Below are positions 34,459-47,440 of a DNA stretch of 64,000 bases, piece after piece. This stretch comes from Meconema thalassinum. Taxonomy: Eukaryota; Arthropoda; Insecta; Orthoptera; Tettigoniidae. Each line of letters starts with the position of its first letter. Position 1 is the stretch's first letter. A program made the position numbers and the translations under genes. The notes beneath the pieces were generated by a model. It searched no databases. It saw only the letters and a list, made by a program, of their open reading frames with translations, and was not told the DNA's origin. The stretch spans positions 1,508,110,545 through 1,508,174,544 of the forward strand of contig OX336388.2 of assembly GCA_946902985.2 (NCBI GenBank). The letters are read 5' to 3'.

Positions 34459-35745
34459 TTTATTTATTTATTCGTATCAGAAGCAATACATCATGTAAAA
34501 TTAGCATAGATAACTTTTTTAAAATAAAAACACACTAAAGGTACTTTCAAAATAACAATTAAATTACATCGCACCAAAATTTGGCAAGATCTCGTCCATT
34601 TGGTGTGGCCTGAACTACATCCTGCATAGTGCAAATGAGAGGGCAGGAGTTGCAATGGAGAAGGTGCGCCATGGTTTGTTCTTCTCCGCAGGCGCAAAAG
34701 GTTGACTCATCGGAAAGGCCCCACTTCTTCATATTGGTCTTAGATCGACCGACCCCAGACCGCAGCCTGTTCAGACTCTTCCATGTAGGCCACGACTCTT
34801 CATAACCGGCAGGAAGAGTTTCAGATGGAACCATCCATCCGTTGAGATTATTGTTTCTGGATCTCCAGGAAGTTAGCCTTGATGATTGAGGTGAATCCGA
34901 CAGGCACTCAGTAGAGTGTAGGAAACTTCGCCTAGATTTCAATCGTTGTTGAGCAGGTTGATAATTATGTAGAGGATGTGTCTGGGAAACTTCTACTTTA
35001 GATTTTTCATGTTTGGCAGCTACTTCACGTCTAATATCTGGGGGAGCAATTCCAGCCAAGCAATATAACTTGTCACAAGGTGTAGATCTTAGGCAACCAG
35101 TTATAAGTCGACAAGTTTCATTTAAAGCAATATCTACCTGTTTGGCATGACATGATCTATACCAAACAGGGCATGCATATTCTGCTGCAGAGTAGCTCAG
35201 TGCTAAAGCAGTAGTTCTCATTGTTTGAGCTTGCATTCCCCAGTTGGTACCACATAACTTGCGAAGAATGGAATTTCGCGTAGATACTTTGTGCTTCGTG
35301 TTAACACAATGTTGTTCATTCGTGAGTGCACGATTCAGAGTTACCCCTAGATATTTAGGTGTAGAGCAATGATCCAAAAGAGCACCCTCCCAGAAAATCT
35401 TCAGTTTTCTTCTTGCCTGCATATTCTTTAAGTGAAAAGCGCAAACTTGCGTCTTTGAGGTGTTAGGCTTTAGATGGTTTTCTCTGTAGTATGGACTCAG
35501 TTCATCTAAGGCTGCCATTAATCTCCGTTCAACACTCTCAAACTGATCACCCTGGGTGAGAATAGCTCGATCATCTGCATAGATGAGGATTTTAGTTCCT
35601 TCTGGCAAGGGTTGATCATTCGTGTAAATATTAAATAATATTGGAGACAAAACACTACCTTGAGGTAGGCCATTCCGGAGATTCTTCCAACGACTATGTC
35701 TCCCTTGGAAATCTACAAAGAATCTTCAAGAAGACATCGAAGAAA
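34459..35745 (-). mobile_element. Jockey/CR1-group LINE, 5'-truncated
   Basis: The 3' tail (minus strand) GATACGAATAAATAAATAAA is at 34459-34477. The 9-bp TTCACATAT flanks it at 34450-34458 and 35746-35754, read as the target duplication, so the element was truncated on insertion at about 1.29 kb. Confidence 0.8.
34559..35720 (-). pseudogene. LINE reverse transcriptase C-terminal half, open frame
   Basis: An uninterrupted frame of more than 363 codons that continues upstream past the TTG at 35650 and has no start codon of its own. It reads NGLPQGSVLSPILFNIYTND (RT block before the active site), then ILIYADDRAI with the catalytic Asp pair about 20 codons later, KYLGVTLNRALTNEQH, AEYACPVWYRSCHAKQVD, and a C-terminal Cys-His knuckle CACGEEQTMAHLLHC. 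The N-terminal RT and endonuclease are missing. The lack of stops suggests a fairly recent insertion. The clade is assigned by motif style only. Confidence 0.82.
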
Positions 35746-35754
35746 TTCACATAT

Positions 35755-36975
35755 GAAAAATATATAACTTCTCTCTCGGCCATTTAATTCAATATCCGTC
35801 TTGCCAGTTAAATTTCTTTTTCTCTGCTGGTGAATTCAATGTGTAACACTCTCATAAAATATTAAAGTAATGATTTTAATAATTATTCATTCCTTAGTAT
35901 TCAAACTGTTCTCTCATTGGTCATCAGCCAATTTTGGCGCGCTCTCGACACGCGTTTGTTCCCCCACTCTAGACCGTGGCGTGTGTATGTCCTCAAGTCG
36001 ACCTTGCTTCCTCTCCCTCGGATCAAAAACTGGTTTCTCGCTGCTAACATCGATTAAATTGTAGATTTCCAGGACTGTTCTCCAATCATTTATGCATGGT
36101 TAAAAATTACCAAGTCATAAAATTTCCATTATTTCTCGAAATAAAAATATTTCTCTAGGCAAAAATTTTTCCAAATGCTTATTTAATCATGATCTTCCAT
36201 CCAGACTGCAAATTATATCCATAATTCCAAATTTTAAATATGCCATTCTTCTGAGGTGGTCCTCAGATCGTACCTCATCCTGTCTTCTTCTCTCATCTAT
36301 ACATGATTTCGAGCGCAGTACCATGTTTCGACTTCCGGAAAATTTCGACATATCTTCACGTTTCACATCCCCTAGACCCCAAAACCACCGTAAGTTAAAA
36401 AGGTTCTTGTGGACACGATAACTAAGTCAATTTTACACCGATCAATTTGAATTTTTTAGATAATATGTTTCCCTATAAAATCTCGGTTGAGTTCGTTAAT
36501 GGGCACAATCAGTCGACAGGGGTGAAAATGGGAGTCTTTTTTCGAAAAAGTCAAGTATCACTATAACTCCCTTAATATTTGAAATATCGAATCCATTCAA
36601 AGTTGTCGAATATGGCCCAAAAATTTATGTTTGAAGAGTTTTTTGATAGCACCAACCAGTGACCAAAGGGGTGGGAAAAAGTGGGGTTTTCGGGAAACAT
36701 TTATCATATCTCTCTTAATAGGCACAATATCAAAACCGTACAAAATGGACAATATTCCCATAATAATTACCTAAAACTTTTGTCTGAATTTTTTTTGATA
36801 TGACCTTCCATTACGCCAAGGGATGAGAAAAATGATTTCGGAATTATAAGAAAATGCCACGAGCTATCAGAGGTTGCCATGACAACAGTACTAAATTGAT
36901 GAGGGATGAGCCATCAGACGTTGCCATGACAACGCACTTGCACGCGATCACATTCAGTTTTCCATCTGACTAAGT
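35755..36975. other. Unassigned
   Basis: Includes CAGA/ATGACAACG short direct repeats near 36870-36940 but nothing classifiable. Confidence 0.4.
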
Positions 36976-37380
36976 GAGAAGCGGCCTCGGTGACCTAACT
37001 GGTAGTATGCTGAATTTCTATACCCAAGTTCACGGGATCAAAGCCGGCCGAAGTCGTCAATTTTCTAAGAGCGCTATAAATCCCTCAGTATGCTTTCCTT
37101 TGGAGGGGAGATCCAACGTTCGTTGCGAGTTGCTGGTTGCGGTGGCATCTCGTAGCCAAGTTCAGAGCTAGGTGTCATTGACGGTCGTATCTGGTAGCAA
37201 CATTAGGAACTACTGCTTGAAATTGACCGTCTGCAGTCCTTACCTAAATTACAAACTAATACAGCTATCACAATTCACACTGTTTATCAGACAGATTCTA
37301 CACTCACCCAAAGTACACGGGGTTACATGACCGCATTGTCGCAGTCCCTAAACTGAGGAACCAACCAAAATCTCTGCAGG
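36976..37380 (+). mobile_element. SINE-2, divergent copy
   Basis: Head GAAGCGGCCTCGGTGACCTA, a central TCCCTCAGTATGCTTTCC block, and a 3' region with CACCCAAAGTACACGGGG and TGTCGCAGTCCCTAAACT. Its 3' third differs from 30368-30798 and resembles the SINE-3 end, so the family may be chimeric. Confidence 0.68.
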
Positions 37381-37465
37381 AGATATAATATTGCGTGAAG
37401 AAGTAACAGACCGTTACATAGTTACACATCAGTGTCGAAACCTTGCATAAGGACAGTGTTTCCAC

Positions 37466-38840
37466 AAGTATAACAAGAAGTTCCGTGACGAACTAAAGAG
37501 CCTACTTTTCTTAAAATTTAAAATTCATGCCAATGATTAATCTATATGGATCTATCTAGAATAATGACGAAATTAAGTTGCTAATATCGAAATTTCTAAT
37601 TAGTTCGAAATACTGTATACCTGGCATAATGTGGCCTAATAGAGCACTACAGTTGGCAGCTCTGGTGACTGAATATATTCTTAGTTCCATCTCTTAAAGT
37701 ACAGAATACAAAATGTGTTTGAAGTCCAATGGATAGCATGGACGCTACATGCAGTTAATCATTGGAACTAACAGCGCGCGTAAAATCATGTTGGCAACAA
37801 TGTCACGCATGTAATGGTCAGAAATAATCTGAAGTAATATGACCTATTGTTGAGCCAATTTTGAATGAAATCCATTACTTAGTATAGAAGTTACGTGCAT
37901 TTTAAAATTGGACCTATCAGCAGGCTTAGAATCATGTTGGCAGCACTGACCTATATTAGTTATTCCAAATTCATCTAGAATGCCAGGTAGTATACGTGTG
38001 CAAAGTTTAGAGCTATTGGCTTGCATACTTTCTGATATATTGATATTAGGGTAACAAAAATAGAGACAGCACATATTAACAGTTGGCAGCCCTGGTTGCT
38101 CTTAAGAATACGCACAGTCATATCTGTTATGGTACACATAGCGCATACGAAATTTGGTTGAAATCCAAATGATAGTATGGAAGTTACATGTATTTAATGT
38201 TGGACGTCTCAGCAGGCTTAGAATCATGTTGGTAGCACTGACGTATATAAGTTACACCAAATTAATATAGAATGCCAGTTACTATACGTGTGCATAGTTT
38301 AAAGCTGTCGGCTTGCATACTTTCTGATATGTTGGTATTTGGATAAAATATATTAAGAGCATGTATTAACAGTTGGCAGCCCTGGTGGGTCTTAAGAATA
38401 CGCTCAGTCGTATCTGGTTATGTACACATAGTACATACGAAATTTGGTTGAATTCCAATAGATAGTGTAGAAGTTATATGCATTTAAAATTGAAACTATC
38501 AGCAGGCTTATAATCATATTGGCAACACTGCCATGTATGACCTCCTGGAAATTAAACTGCAATATTATTATCTATACGTGTGCCAGTTTTGAAATAGCTC
38601 CCATTCTTACCTTCCAAGATATCCAACATGGAGCTCAAATTTCAATTGTGATTTTTTTAGCAGTTGGTAGCACTGACATAATTTTCAAATATGGCCGTGA
38701 GATATTCAGGTATAGATCTTTACTCCTACCAAATTTTGTTTCGATTGCTCCAGCCGTTTAGGAGTTGATAGGGGGGGGGGGACACACACAGCCAGACAGA
38801 CAGAAGAACAGACAGACAGGCACACATTTGATGCATAAAA
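37466..38840 (+). mobile_element. HINE-like element with about 290-bp internal repeats
   Basis: Starts GAAGTTCCGTGACGAACTAA then GAGCCTACTTTTC. Repeated blocks carry AGTTGGCAGCCCTGG (38080 and 38371, period 291) with diverged copies at about 37650 and 38656. It ends with a poly-G run and a (CAGA)n-like tract at about 38770-38825. Non-coding. Its interior differs from the 51.7-kb element but the ends and plan are alike. Confidence 0.5.
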
Positions 38841-39059
38841 TGACGAAAAACAATGTTAATTAAGCTCCAATTATAAAATACTTTCTCGCAATAAATGTGG
38901 TCTGATCCTTCTACGTAAACGTGCATATTCTGCCTATTTTCGCCTATCCCCAAGTTTGCCCGATGAAATCTACCTCCGCCTTCCGGCGTGCCGAGAGGAC
39001 TTTTTTTAAAGTAATTTTCATTCATTTTTATAGTAATTTTAGATGACATTTCATGCAGT

Positions 39060-39240
39060 ATCGTTTGATCGCTTGACGATCGAAACTGGTCATTTAAGTG
39101 TTATTTATTTATCTCATGTAATGTTTTCAGGATTAGGGAATAACCCATCTCATTTGGGTACAATCGTGTTGACAGTCTGAAAACCATCAAGCTTTTGTTT
39201 ACTAAGGCAACACTGAAGAATGGCTTCTACCACCATAGTA
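39060..39240 (+). mobile_element. PLE-A terminal fragment
   Basis: Starts inside the hammerhead (TTGATCGCTTGACGATCG, GAAACTGGTC) and continues through the TTCAGGATTAGGG, AACCCATCTC and TTTACTAAGGCAACACTG blocks of arm R. The CTGATGA core is missing, so the ribozyme is broken. Confidence 0.75.
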
Positions 39241-39323
39241 ATCTAGCATAAGGTAAGATAGTGGAGTTTGTTAGTCAAGTGCTGATTAATGAAGCAGGTA
39301 CGGCATGTGTTGACGACCTATGT

Positions 39324-39395
39324 AATATTAATAATAATAATAATAATAATAGCAATAAAAGTAATAATTATAACAATAATAGTCTAACAAACCCG
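39324..39395. repeat. (AAT)n/(AAC) microsatellite
   Basis: Imperfect AAT/AAC units. Confidence 0.7.
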
Positions 39396-39489
39396 CGGTT
39401 GGGAGCACCCAAATATCAAGTTGACTGCAACCCAGCTCATAGCCTACATATTTTGGGGGACGAATAGCCTGCGCGATGACACCCTTATC

Positions 39490-39850
39490 CACATCTCCTT
39501 GATTTTAGGTCATGGGGCGCTACTTTTCATATCAAGCAGGTACTTAATTATTGTCCTCACGAGGCTGAGTGTACACCTTTCCTTCTCCCAATGCAGAATT
39601 GAGAAGAGGCGGATTTGATTCCTACCTCAGTCACTGCTGGTAGTGGTTTTCCATGGTTTATCATGTGTACTCCAGGCAGATGCCTAGATTGTACCTAAAT
39701 TAAGGCCATGGTGCCCTTCTAACCATATCCTAGCCCAATTACAAGTACACAATATTACACTACAGCAGTTAAAATAACACAGATTATCAGACCGATTCCA
39801 CACACCACAGTACACAACACTACATGATCGCAAAGCCTTCTCAATGAATA
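39490..39850 (+). mobile_element. SINE-3, degraded copy
   Basis: CCTCACGAGGCTGAGTGTAC, a GTGGTTTTCCATGGTTTATC block, ATTAAGGCCATGGTGCC and TATCAGACCGATTCC follow the SINE-3 order. The tRNA-like head is missing. Confidence 0.55.
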
Positions 39851-39896
39851 AATGTCAAAAGACACCCTTTTCCTGCCCTCAAGTCAGGTCTTAAGT

Positions 39897-40112
39897 ATGA
39901 CTGGCTGCGTTGCTCAGTGGTAACGTTCTTGCCAACTGTTCCCAAGGCTGCAGGATTGAATCCTGGCGCTGTCACTTGGCATTTGTGGATGCATAAATGC
40001 GATGCAGCAGTGTCAGTAGGTTTACTGGCACGTTAATGATCTTCAGGACAAAATTCCGGCATCCCGGCCACAGTAGTTAAATGGGACGTAAAAACCAATA
40101 ACATTATATGGA
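39897..40112 (+). mobile_element. SINE-6, tRNA-derived
   Basis: A-box-like TGGCTGCGTTGCTCAGTGG and B-box AGGATTGAATCCTGG, then a body ending in TAAATGGGACGTAAAAACCA. A second inverted tRNA-like head may lie at 40115-40190. Confidence 0.55.
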
Positions 40113-40199
40113 TCTTAAGATTCTGGCTGGAATCTAATCCAGAGCCTCCTCAGTAAGAGAAAAGCGCGCTATCCATACACAAGGGGGACAATAATAATT

Positions 40200-41320
40200 A
40201 AAATAATAATAATAATAATGTAAGGGGTTTAAGGTAACTTTTATCTGATGTGGCTTTTTAAAAGAATAAAGGCATAATGTTTGTTTCAGTGAACTGTGCT
40301 GGATCCCAATGCAACTTGTACAGCCCTGCATAACAGAGTGTTTATAGGAAATTCCAGAGCCAGACGATCAGTCTGCAAGAACAAATAAGTTATCTCAGCT
40401 TTTGGGTTTTCACAATTGTAGCGGTGGGGGACGGAAGGGAGGGTGAAGAACCAGAACTTGGCCTGGGGCAAGTGGCGTAAAAGGGCTGTGCGATGGAAAG
40501 AAAAGATAAGAGAGATCCACTCGTAAGATTAGCTGGCTCAATTTCCCAACACCCGTATTCGCGGCTGTGGTACATGATTTAACGAGCAAGGCTACGCTGC
40601 GGAATAATAGGTCTATATGTACCTGTCGGTTTAAACTTCACCAGTGTCCTTTATATTATGTTTCACTGATATAAGATCAATCTGAGGCGAGTTAAAGAAA
40701 TTTATCCCTGAAAATTCATAACAAGCATTAACATTGAATACATTTTATCCAGAACGTAATATCAAAATGTTTGATACCAGGGATATGGTTGTACAGTATA
40801 GCTACCTAACCTCCACCCTCTAAAAGTGTGAGTAGTTTCTCCAAATTTGCTGAGCTGGAATCCATTAGCCCAGGCTGACGTGTGGTTCAATGCTATCGTT
40901 CGGTTTTCATACGATCCGGTTGTTAACCCCGTGCTCTACCCCTCTGTCAATGGTGGACATCACCTGCCATTGTGTCCGCTGGGGACAGCCACGTCAAGCG
41001 ACCCACCCTCGACTAGCAGCAACGATACGCAATTTGCTCCGTGCCACACCATTAAACTGAGATGCTGCAGTGGAAAGAGGAATGAAGCGTAGCTTATAAG
41101 TTTGTATGTCGTTCATACAATTTTCTTGAAGACTAACCACAGAACTGACTTCCTCAGCTCATGCGTTTCAGTCTTTGATTCTTGTAAACGTTGATAAGGT
41201 TAATATAACTCACTTCATCTTCACAGAACAGTTTGCACCTTTACCTTATACAGTCAAACCTTGACATCTAGAATCATCGTAGGATGCATTGGCGTCACTC
41301 GGGAGGGGGGGGGGGTATTT
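40200..41320. other. Unassigned
   Basis: Short AAT run at 40200-40220; otherwise nothing recognised. Confidence 0.4.
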
Positions 41321-41485
41321 ATTTATCGCATGGCTTTTAGTACCGGGAGTGTCCGAGGACATGTTTGGCTCGCCAGAGGCTGTAGCTGCTTCAAGCGGAC
41401 ACCCATGGGGTTAGCTACAAGTTCCGTTCGATTTCAAGTATTTCCAACTTTCACTACCAGATGTCACTGACACCTAGCTTCACAC
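41321..41485 (-). mobile_element. SINE-2 3' fragment
   Basis: Reverse complement of the SINE-2 end: TATTTATTTATCGCATGGC, CCGGGAGTGTCCGAGGACAT. Confidence 0.7.
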
Positions 41486-42824
41486 AAGTTTAGTTACTGG
41501 AAGGTGATCAGGGGGATCAACCAATCCCTCTCCAGAGCCTAATTATAGAAATATGAAATTTGATGAACCTCAATCTTTTGAATTGAACTACTCTTCGGAT
41601 TGATAAAAATGATTGGACTGTATTTGAAAGTATTTATTTTCACTCGCGTGAAATTTTTCGTGTTAGCCTAACTTAACACTTACTGGATGAGCAAAACGGT
41701 CAGTTGTTCAGTTAGCCAGACAGGCGGTAGAGAGATTGGTCTGGTAGGCCCTACTACCTTCCCTCAACCCATGCCAAAAGTACACCTCTTGTTAGTTGCC
41801 AATACGTAAAAATTCGTATGTGAGTGCCATTTTGAAAAGTGAATGATATTGGTTTACGTTAAAATTACGTTGGAAATGTCAGGGAATAGAATGAGCCAGT
41901 TGATTTCGTGAAGGAAACTGGACTTTATAATATAATGGCAACAACATGGTTATTTTTCGAGCATTTGCACATTGTGTGCAAATATAACTTATCAAAAGCT
42001 AATGAAATCAAACATGCACAATTATATAGGTAGTAGGTTTTGAAACTTCGGAATCATAATTATCTTTCATTGATTATGCCTTATTATGTCAGAACTCTCA
42101 CCTACTCCCCCCCCCCCCCCCTCCTACCCCGCCTTCCCCTCGATCTGCCTTTCCAATGTAGTTTTGACTCACCTCATCCCCCTCCGAAAGCAAACTCTAC
42201 TTATGCCACTGTTAGGACGTGAACATAAATTCAACTTATCGAAAATTCGAGTTGGGAGATGCATAGGAAAAATGTTACATTTGTGATATTAAACTGGCCG
42301 CAAAATAAATGTGCTGTCTGTAACTAAACTGACGAGACGACAAAATGCGACAATGTGCCCTGTAATAAAACTGGTGGTTAGAACAGAAAGTGGCAACAAT
42401 CTTGAAAGAAAGTGCTGTGAACTCAACTCAGCTGTACGCAACTTCCCGTTTTGAAGTGATGTCAATACTGTATCAACCAAAATTGGTGGATGCTGGGCGC
42501 TGAAGAAGCCATGAAACTCCTCCCCTTTTGCAAGTTGTGTCCTATTACATGTTCTCCACAGAACCTGATGAACGGAACACCTGCATATTATCAAAATGCT
42601 AGTCTCACTGCATTTAAATTGAGTATACAATTCGTCTGGGAGAGTTCATAGTATTCAAATAACAATGCAATGCATATAGATATGTCAGTTACTTATAATA
42701 CATGTAATTATCTTCATTTTCCAATAAGCCGATGTTCTCTGACACGATTAAATAAATAAACATACATTTCTGCCTCATAAGCGAAGTAAAAGAGAAACTG
42801 TTTGTCTACACCTTATTAATCCCG
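41486..42824. other. Unassigned
   Basis: A poly-C run lies at about 42107-42122. No supported gene. Confidence 0.4.
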
Positions 42825-42965
42825 TTTCCAACGAGGTCGGGGATAGGATCGATGAAATTTTATGTGGTGGGTGGTTTTTTGGCCAATGCCCTTCCTGATG
42901 CCAACCTGATGATAGGAGTTAATGAGAGATGAAATGAATGAAGATAAATGAAATAGGGCAAGTTC
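42825..42965 (+). mobile_element. SINE-7 fragment
   Basis: CCCGTTTCCAACGAGGTCGG, CCCTTCCTGATGCCAACCTG and AGGAGTTAATGAGAGATGAA form a dispersed-repeat block of a style common in orthopteroid genomes. No second copy is present here, so the assignment rests on recollection of the motif. Confidence 0.35.
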
Positions 42966-43044
42966 AATTTCAACTAGTTCCAACTTTGGCTACCAGACGC
43001 CACTGTCACTGACATCCAGCGGCAAACGTGGGATCTTGATACTG

Positions 43045-43500
43045 CGTTTCTAACCGGCCGAAGTCGTCGGATTTTTTATGAGCGTTAAAAATCCCTCAGT
43101 ATGCCTTCCTTCGGAGGGGAAGTAATGCCGGCGGTCCCATGTCATAGATTTATGGCATGAAAAAGAACCTTCCACTAACTACACTTATGGAAGCTAAAAT
43201 GTGTAGGTTAGTTTGATAACGCTATATTAGTTCCAACGTTCGTCGCCAGGGGCTGGCGCGATGGTATCTAGTAGCCAAGTCCGGAGCTAGGTGCCGTGGA
43301 CCGTAGCATTTGTTAGCAAAAGTAGGTACTACTTGAAAAATTCATCGTCTGCAGTCCTTCTACATGAATCACAGATAACACACACTAATACACTGGTTAT
43401 CAGACAAATTCTATACACACGCAAAGTAGGCCTACATGGGGCTACATGATCGCGTTGTCGCAGCCCCTAAACTAAAGAACCAACCAACCAAATAACCTAC
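43045..43500 (+). mobile_element. SINE-2, head-truncated copy
   Basis: CCGGCCGAAGTCGTCGGATT, TCCCTCAGTATGCCTTCCTT, and a 3' end GTTGTCGCAGCCCCTAAACT as in 36976-37380. Confidence 0.72.
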
Positions 43501-43509
43501 AAATTTAGC

Positions 43510-43718
43510 TACACACTACCAATTGTAGTGGTAGGTTCTTTTACATGCCATAAATCTAAGACATGGGCCCGAGGACTTTACTTCCCCTCCGATGGGAGGG
43601 TACTGAAGGATTTTAACTCTCTTAAAAATCCGATGACTTCGGCCGCGTTTGAACCCGCGATCTTGGGCATATCAGTAGTTCAGCACGCTACCGACTGCGC
43701 CACCAAAGCCGACTAAGT
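43510..43718 (-). mobile_element. SINE-2 5' half, inverted
   Basis: Reverse complement of the SINE-2 head and body (GCGTTTGAACCCGCGATCTT, GCGCCACCAAAGCCGAC). With the preceding copy it makes a facing inverted pair at 43045-43718. Confidence 0.75.
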
Positions 43719-43805
43719 AAAAGACTAACTACAGTAGGCTACGTAAAATATACTGAAATAGAAAATAATTTGTCTAATGAAAATAGCAAAACAAATTAGA
43801 CTTAC

Positions 43806-43890
43806 TGTACCTTCATATATTGAAGTGATAGAAGCCATTTTTCAGTGTTGCCCAGTTGTACTATAGAAAGCCTTTTAGTCGGTCATCACA
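43806..43890 (-). mobile_element. PLE-A terminal scrap
   Basis: The plus strand reads GAAGCCATTTTTCAGTGTTG and CCTTTTAGTCGGTCATCACA, the reverse complement of the outermost PLE-A arm. Confidence 0.6.
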
Positions 43891-44680
43891 AATTATGCCT
43901 ATTTACATTTTGGACGGAAGAACAAAATATTTAAACTCCCTAACCTGAAGTGTGTTTAAATACTAGGTTTTCCTGCCTAATGTAATTGTGCGCAATCTGA
44001 AAAGCTGTCTTACAGTATTTACGGAAACAGGTATGTTTAAGGCGGATACTGTCAGTGCTTCCAGTGGTTTGGGTCGTTATTATATTCTATCGAGATCATA
44101 GTTCAGTATAGAGGTCACATGCGGTTGACTCAACTACAGTAATTGGTAGAAAATTCGAATTAGAACCACTGAATAATGCCAGTTGCACTGTAGAAATACA
44201 TAAATGTTCGAGATAGTAGAAGTAGTAGAAGTTATTGTTGTTTTAATAGGCGGAACTACGAGGTTATTTGTCCCTAATGTTCGAGATAAAGATCAAGTTT
44301 AAATGTCAGGGTTATAATAGATTCATGATATTGAAAAAATTGAGTAATAAAAATTATATTTAAAGAAAAAATAGACAAGTACAGCGAGAGCCTTTCCTAT
44401 AGAACGGAGTCTTGTTTGGGCTGTGTGACGCATGGAGAGCGATTAGTCAGCGCCAGTTTATTAGCATCTACCGTTACACGACAGCGGGATGGGAATTAAC
44501 TCATGCGGTCTTGCAATTGATTACATTCCCAGCTGGGAAGACACCTTAGTTCATAGAGTTAAGCCTTGTGGTGATGTACCGTAGCCTGTCTCGTATCCCG
44601 TGAATATGGTTAGGTTTTGAACGAAACATCGATTTTTTTATTGTGAAAACGTATATTCTGAAGGAGAACTCTTCCAGTAA
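43891..44680. other. Unassigned
   Basis: No supported feature. Confidence 0.4.
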
Positions 44681-44682
44681 AT

Positions 44683-44904
44683 GTGTTGGTATGTTTCAGC
44701 GCCGTGCGATTTTTAGTTTTGAGAGATCCTGAAATAAAAGTATACAGAAACAATCTGCGTACCCTGGAGCTTCTAGAGAACGAAATAACTGCACCGATAC
44801 GAAATATCAGTGAGGGTGAATTACAGCGAGTGTACCAAAACTTCCTACGTTGGTGCAATGTGTGTTTAGAAATTGATGGACAGCATTTCCAGCAGCTATT
44901 CTGA
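44683..44904 (+). pseudogene. Tc3/IS630-type transposase C-terminal fragment
   Basis: The last 60 or so codons read PEIKVYRNNLRTLELLENEI, then ISEGELQRVYQNFLRWCNVC and a closing IDGQHFQQLF. This matches the C-terminal pattern of a widespread insect Tc-like transposase group (RTLEELK..I, a helix ending LQRV..NF..R...C, then NGGHIE.L). The DDE catalytic region is absent. The frame's ATG lies in non-homologous sequence. No terminal repeat was found nearby. Confidence 0.62.
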
Positions 44905-45084
44905 ATTTCGTACAAGTAATGATGATTATTAAATACATTAAAAAGTGTAAATGTGTTCAATTAGTTGGGTGCTACGCTGCTGCTAGTGCTAATACCTTGA
45001 TCGACAGGCGGGTGCACACAGAGCCAGGCCGCCACACGGCGCATGCGTGGCCCAGTTTTATAGGAGAATACTCAATTTCTTTAC

Positions 45085-45525
45085 AAATTACAGACAGTTC
45101 GGTTGGTTGGTTCCTTAGTTTAGGGGCTGCGACAACGTGGTCATGTAGCCCCGTGTACTTTGGGTGTGTGAAGAATCTGTCTGATAAACGGTTTTATGTG
45201 TGATGGCTGTATTCGTGTGTTTTATCTGTTTTCAATTCAAGTAAGGACTGCAGACGATAATTTCAAGGAGTTCCTACTTCCGCTACCAAATGCTACCGTC
45301 CACGACACCTAGCTGTAAATTTTGCTACTATTATGTGCCATCGCAACCAGCGCCTGGTAACGAACTATGACATGGACCCACCAGCTTTACTTCCCCTCCG
45401 AAGGAAGGCATACTGAGGGATTTTAACGCTCGTGTACAATCCGACGACTTCGGCAGGGTTTTAACCCATGACCTTGGGCATAGAAGCTCAGCATGCTACC
45501 AACTACGCCATCGAAGCCGACTATA
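45085..45525 (-). mobile_element. SINE-2, inverted copy
   Basis: Plus strand: TTGGTTCCTTAGTTTAGGGG, GTAGCCCCGTGTACTTTGGG, CCCCTCCGAAGGAAGGCATA and CGCCATCGAAGCCGAC, the reverse complement of SINE-2 from 3' end to head. Confidence 0.78.
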
Positions 45526-45924
45526 GAAAGTTGGTTCGGGAAATAATCAGAACTACGATTTGTCAAAAACAATTACTAATAGATCTTCGAGATATCGAGG
45601 TTCGACCTATAAGTCTAAAATAACAGTCATTATCGTGAAAATTCACTCTAGCGTTCCAAGAAAATTAAATTACTTAGTTCCTCATTTTATAGCTCACTGA
45701 CCACTCCATATTTGTTTCATGTCATATTATTTCACTCCACATAACATTATACGTTAATCTTCATATTATTTTGTATATGGCGCCTTAGCTGAGAACGACG
45801 TACATTTAGGCAATAACCATCGCAAAAAATAACCATTTCACTAGCTTGGAAGACGGCAGACTTAGGGTTTGATCCCAAAGGAGTACACCATTTTCATCCT
45901 CCATCTCGAAAAATGTGAGTATAA

Positions 45925-46080
45925 TGTAAACCAAACCACCCCGTGGCATCACAGCCCATGAAGTGCCTTGACCTATCAAGCAACTGCTGCCCAACCGTTC
46001 AGCCTCCAGATTGCGGGGTAGTGCGTGGTCAGCGCTGAGCGCAGCCCATAGGTATAGTGTGAAGCTAATCTCCAAAGCCG
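45925..46080 (+). mobile_element. Dispersed repeat fragment, SINE-like
   Basis: TGCCTTGACCTATCAAGCAA, CTGCTGCCCAACCG and GTGCGTGGTCAGCGC form a compact SINE-like block. There is only one copy in this window. Confidence 0.35.
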
Positions 46081-47440
46081 TGTACAGAGTAAGGTAAACA
46101 TTATATTTAAATTTATAATGAAATAATTAAGTATGAAGAGATGGATTCCACTGATAGGCTCGTGCGGTTAAAATATTGTTACTGCCTTAACGGAGGCAGA
46201 AAACCACGGTGTCCCTAGCACTTCAATAGAGCACACTTCCCAACTGTATGTTAGGTAGTCATCCCGGAGGCTGGTTGAATCCACAAAAAGTACCACTATA
46301 AGTTATATGGATAGAAAACCCACAAAAGCACAAGGTAGCGCTAAATTGAAGCGTACTAAGCAAGGCGAGGAGTGATGTAGTTGGCCATTGCTTTCCTCAC
46401 TGATTCAGTACAGCCGTATCAACCCTAAGAGTAGAACCTTTCACGGCATCCACAGGCACTAGCTATGCCCTGAATACTGCTTTAGGCGACACCCATACCT
46501 CGATAGCTTCCATATAATAACAGCCATGAATGAGTCTGTGACATCAGTGAGAAGCCACATTTCGCTTCAGCCTGTGCCAACACACAGATGCTAAAATACT
46601 GCATCCATCAAGACAGGGTAACATGCCGTAAGAGAAAAAATAGTTCCTTTATTGCTTGAGTTAGAACGGAATGAAAAATAGAAAAGTACTCAATTACGTA
46701 CAATATGCCTCAATGAAATATAGATTCAGTGTATAAGATTCATTAGGGCAAAGATTAATAGCAATAATCTTACAAAATGTCATGCGATAGCATATAACCA
46801 TCCATCTTTTAGAAGTGGCTGCTCTCATGTTGACATCCGTAGTTGTGTTTTTGTATCAATCGCAACACAATCAGGGGCACTTCTTTTCTTCCAATACTCT
46901 CAATTTCTATCCATCTTGCTCGATACTTTTATGTGCAGAGCTGTCTCTACGGGGATATCTCTTCCCTTTAGTGCTATTTGATTTTGGTTCTCTGTTGCGG
47001 ATGCTCACATTCAGCTACTCTTTTTTCTTGTTATATCCGAAGGAGCAATCAAATATCTGTTCCTCGAACCAGTTTAAGCCCACATAGAAACAGACGGCAT
47101 GGTGAAAGAAAGGAATGAAGTCCTTTCGATAGTACTATACCATATTAGAAACAGGGCGCGGTGAGAGAGAGATTCTTCATGCTTTATATTAACGGACTAG
47201 AATTAAAACCACATCACATTCGGTTAGTGCGCGGACATGTTCCATACCGTTACTGACTCTCTGTAGAGATATTCCGCCTTCGTGGACTGCGGGTACGCAT
47301 TGAGACTCTTGCCCCAAAGGTCCTGGTGTGATTCCTGGAACAGGCCACACTCAGACTCCTGATAACAACTGAGCAGATGTTGGTTCAATTCTCAACTCAT
47401 CCAACATAGATATTATTTTATTTTCCCTTCCTTCGTTCCA
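46081..47440. other. Mostly unassigned; possible repeat at 46130-46520
   Basis: 46130-46520 contains TTAACGGAGGCAGAAAACCA and TTGGCCATTGCTTTCCTCAC in the style of an insect SINE, but without a clear A/B box or a second copy. 47270-47390 has a weak tRNA-like GGTCCTGGTGTGATTCCTGG. Confidence 0.3.

Noticed and set aside
39324..39395. Poly-Asn coding stretch
   Set aside because: AAT microsatellite translated by chance.
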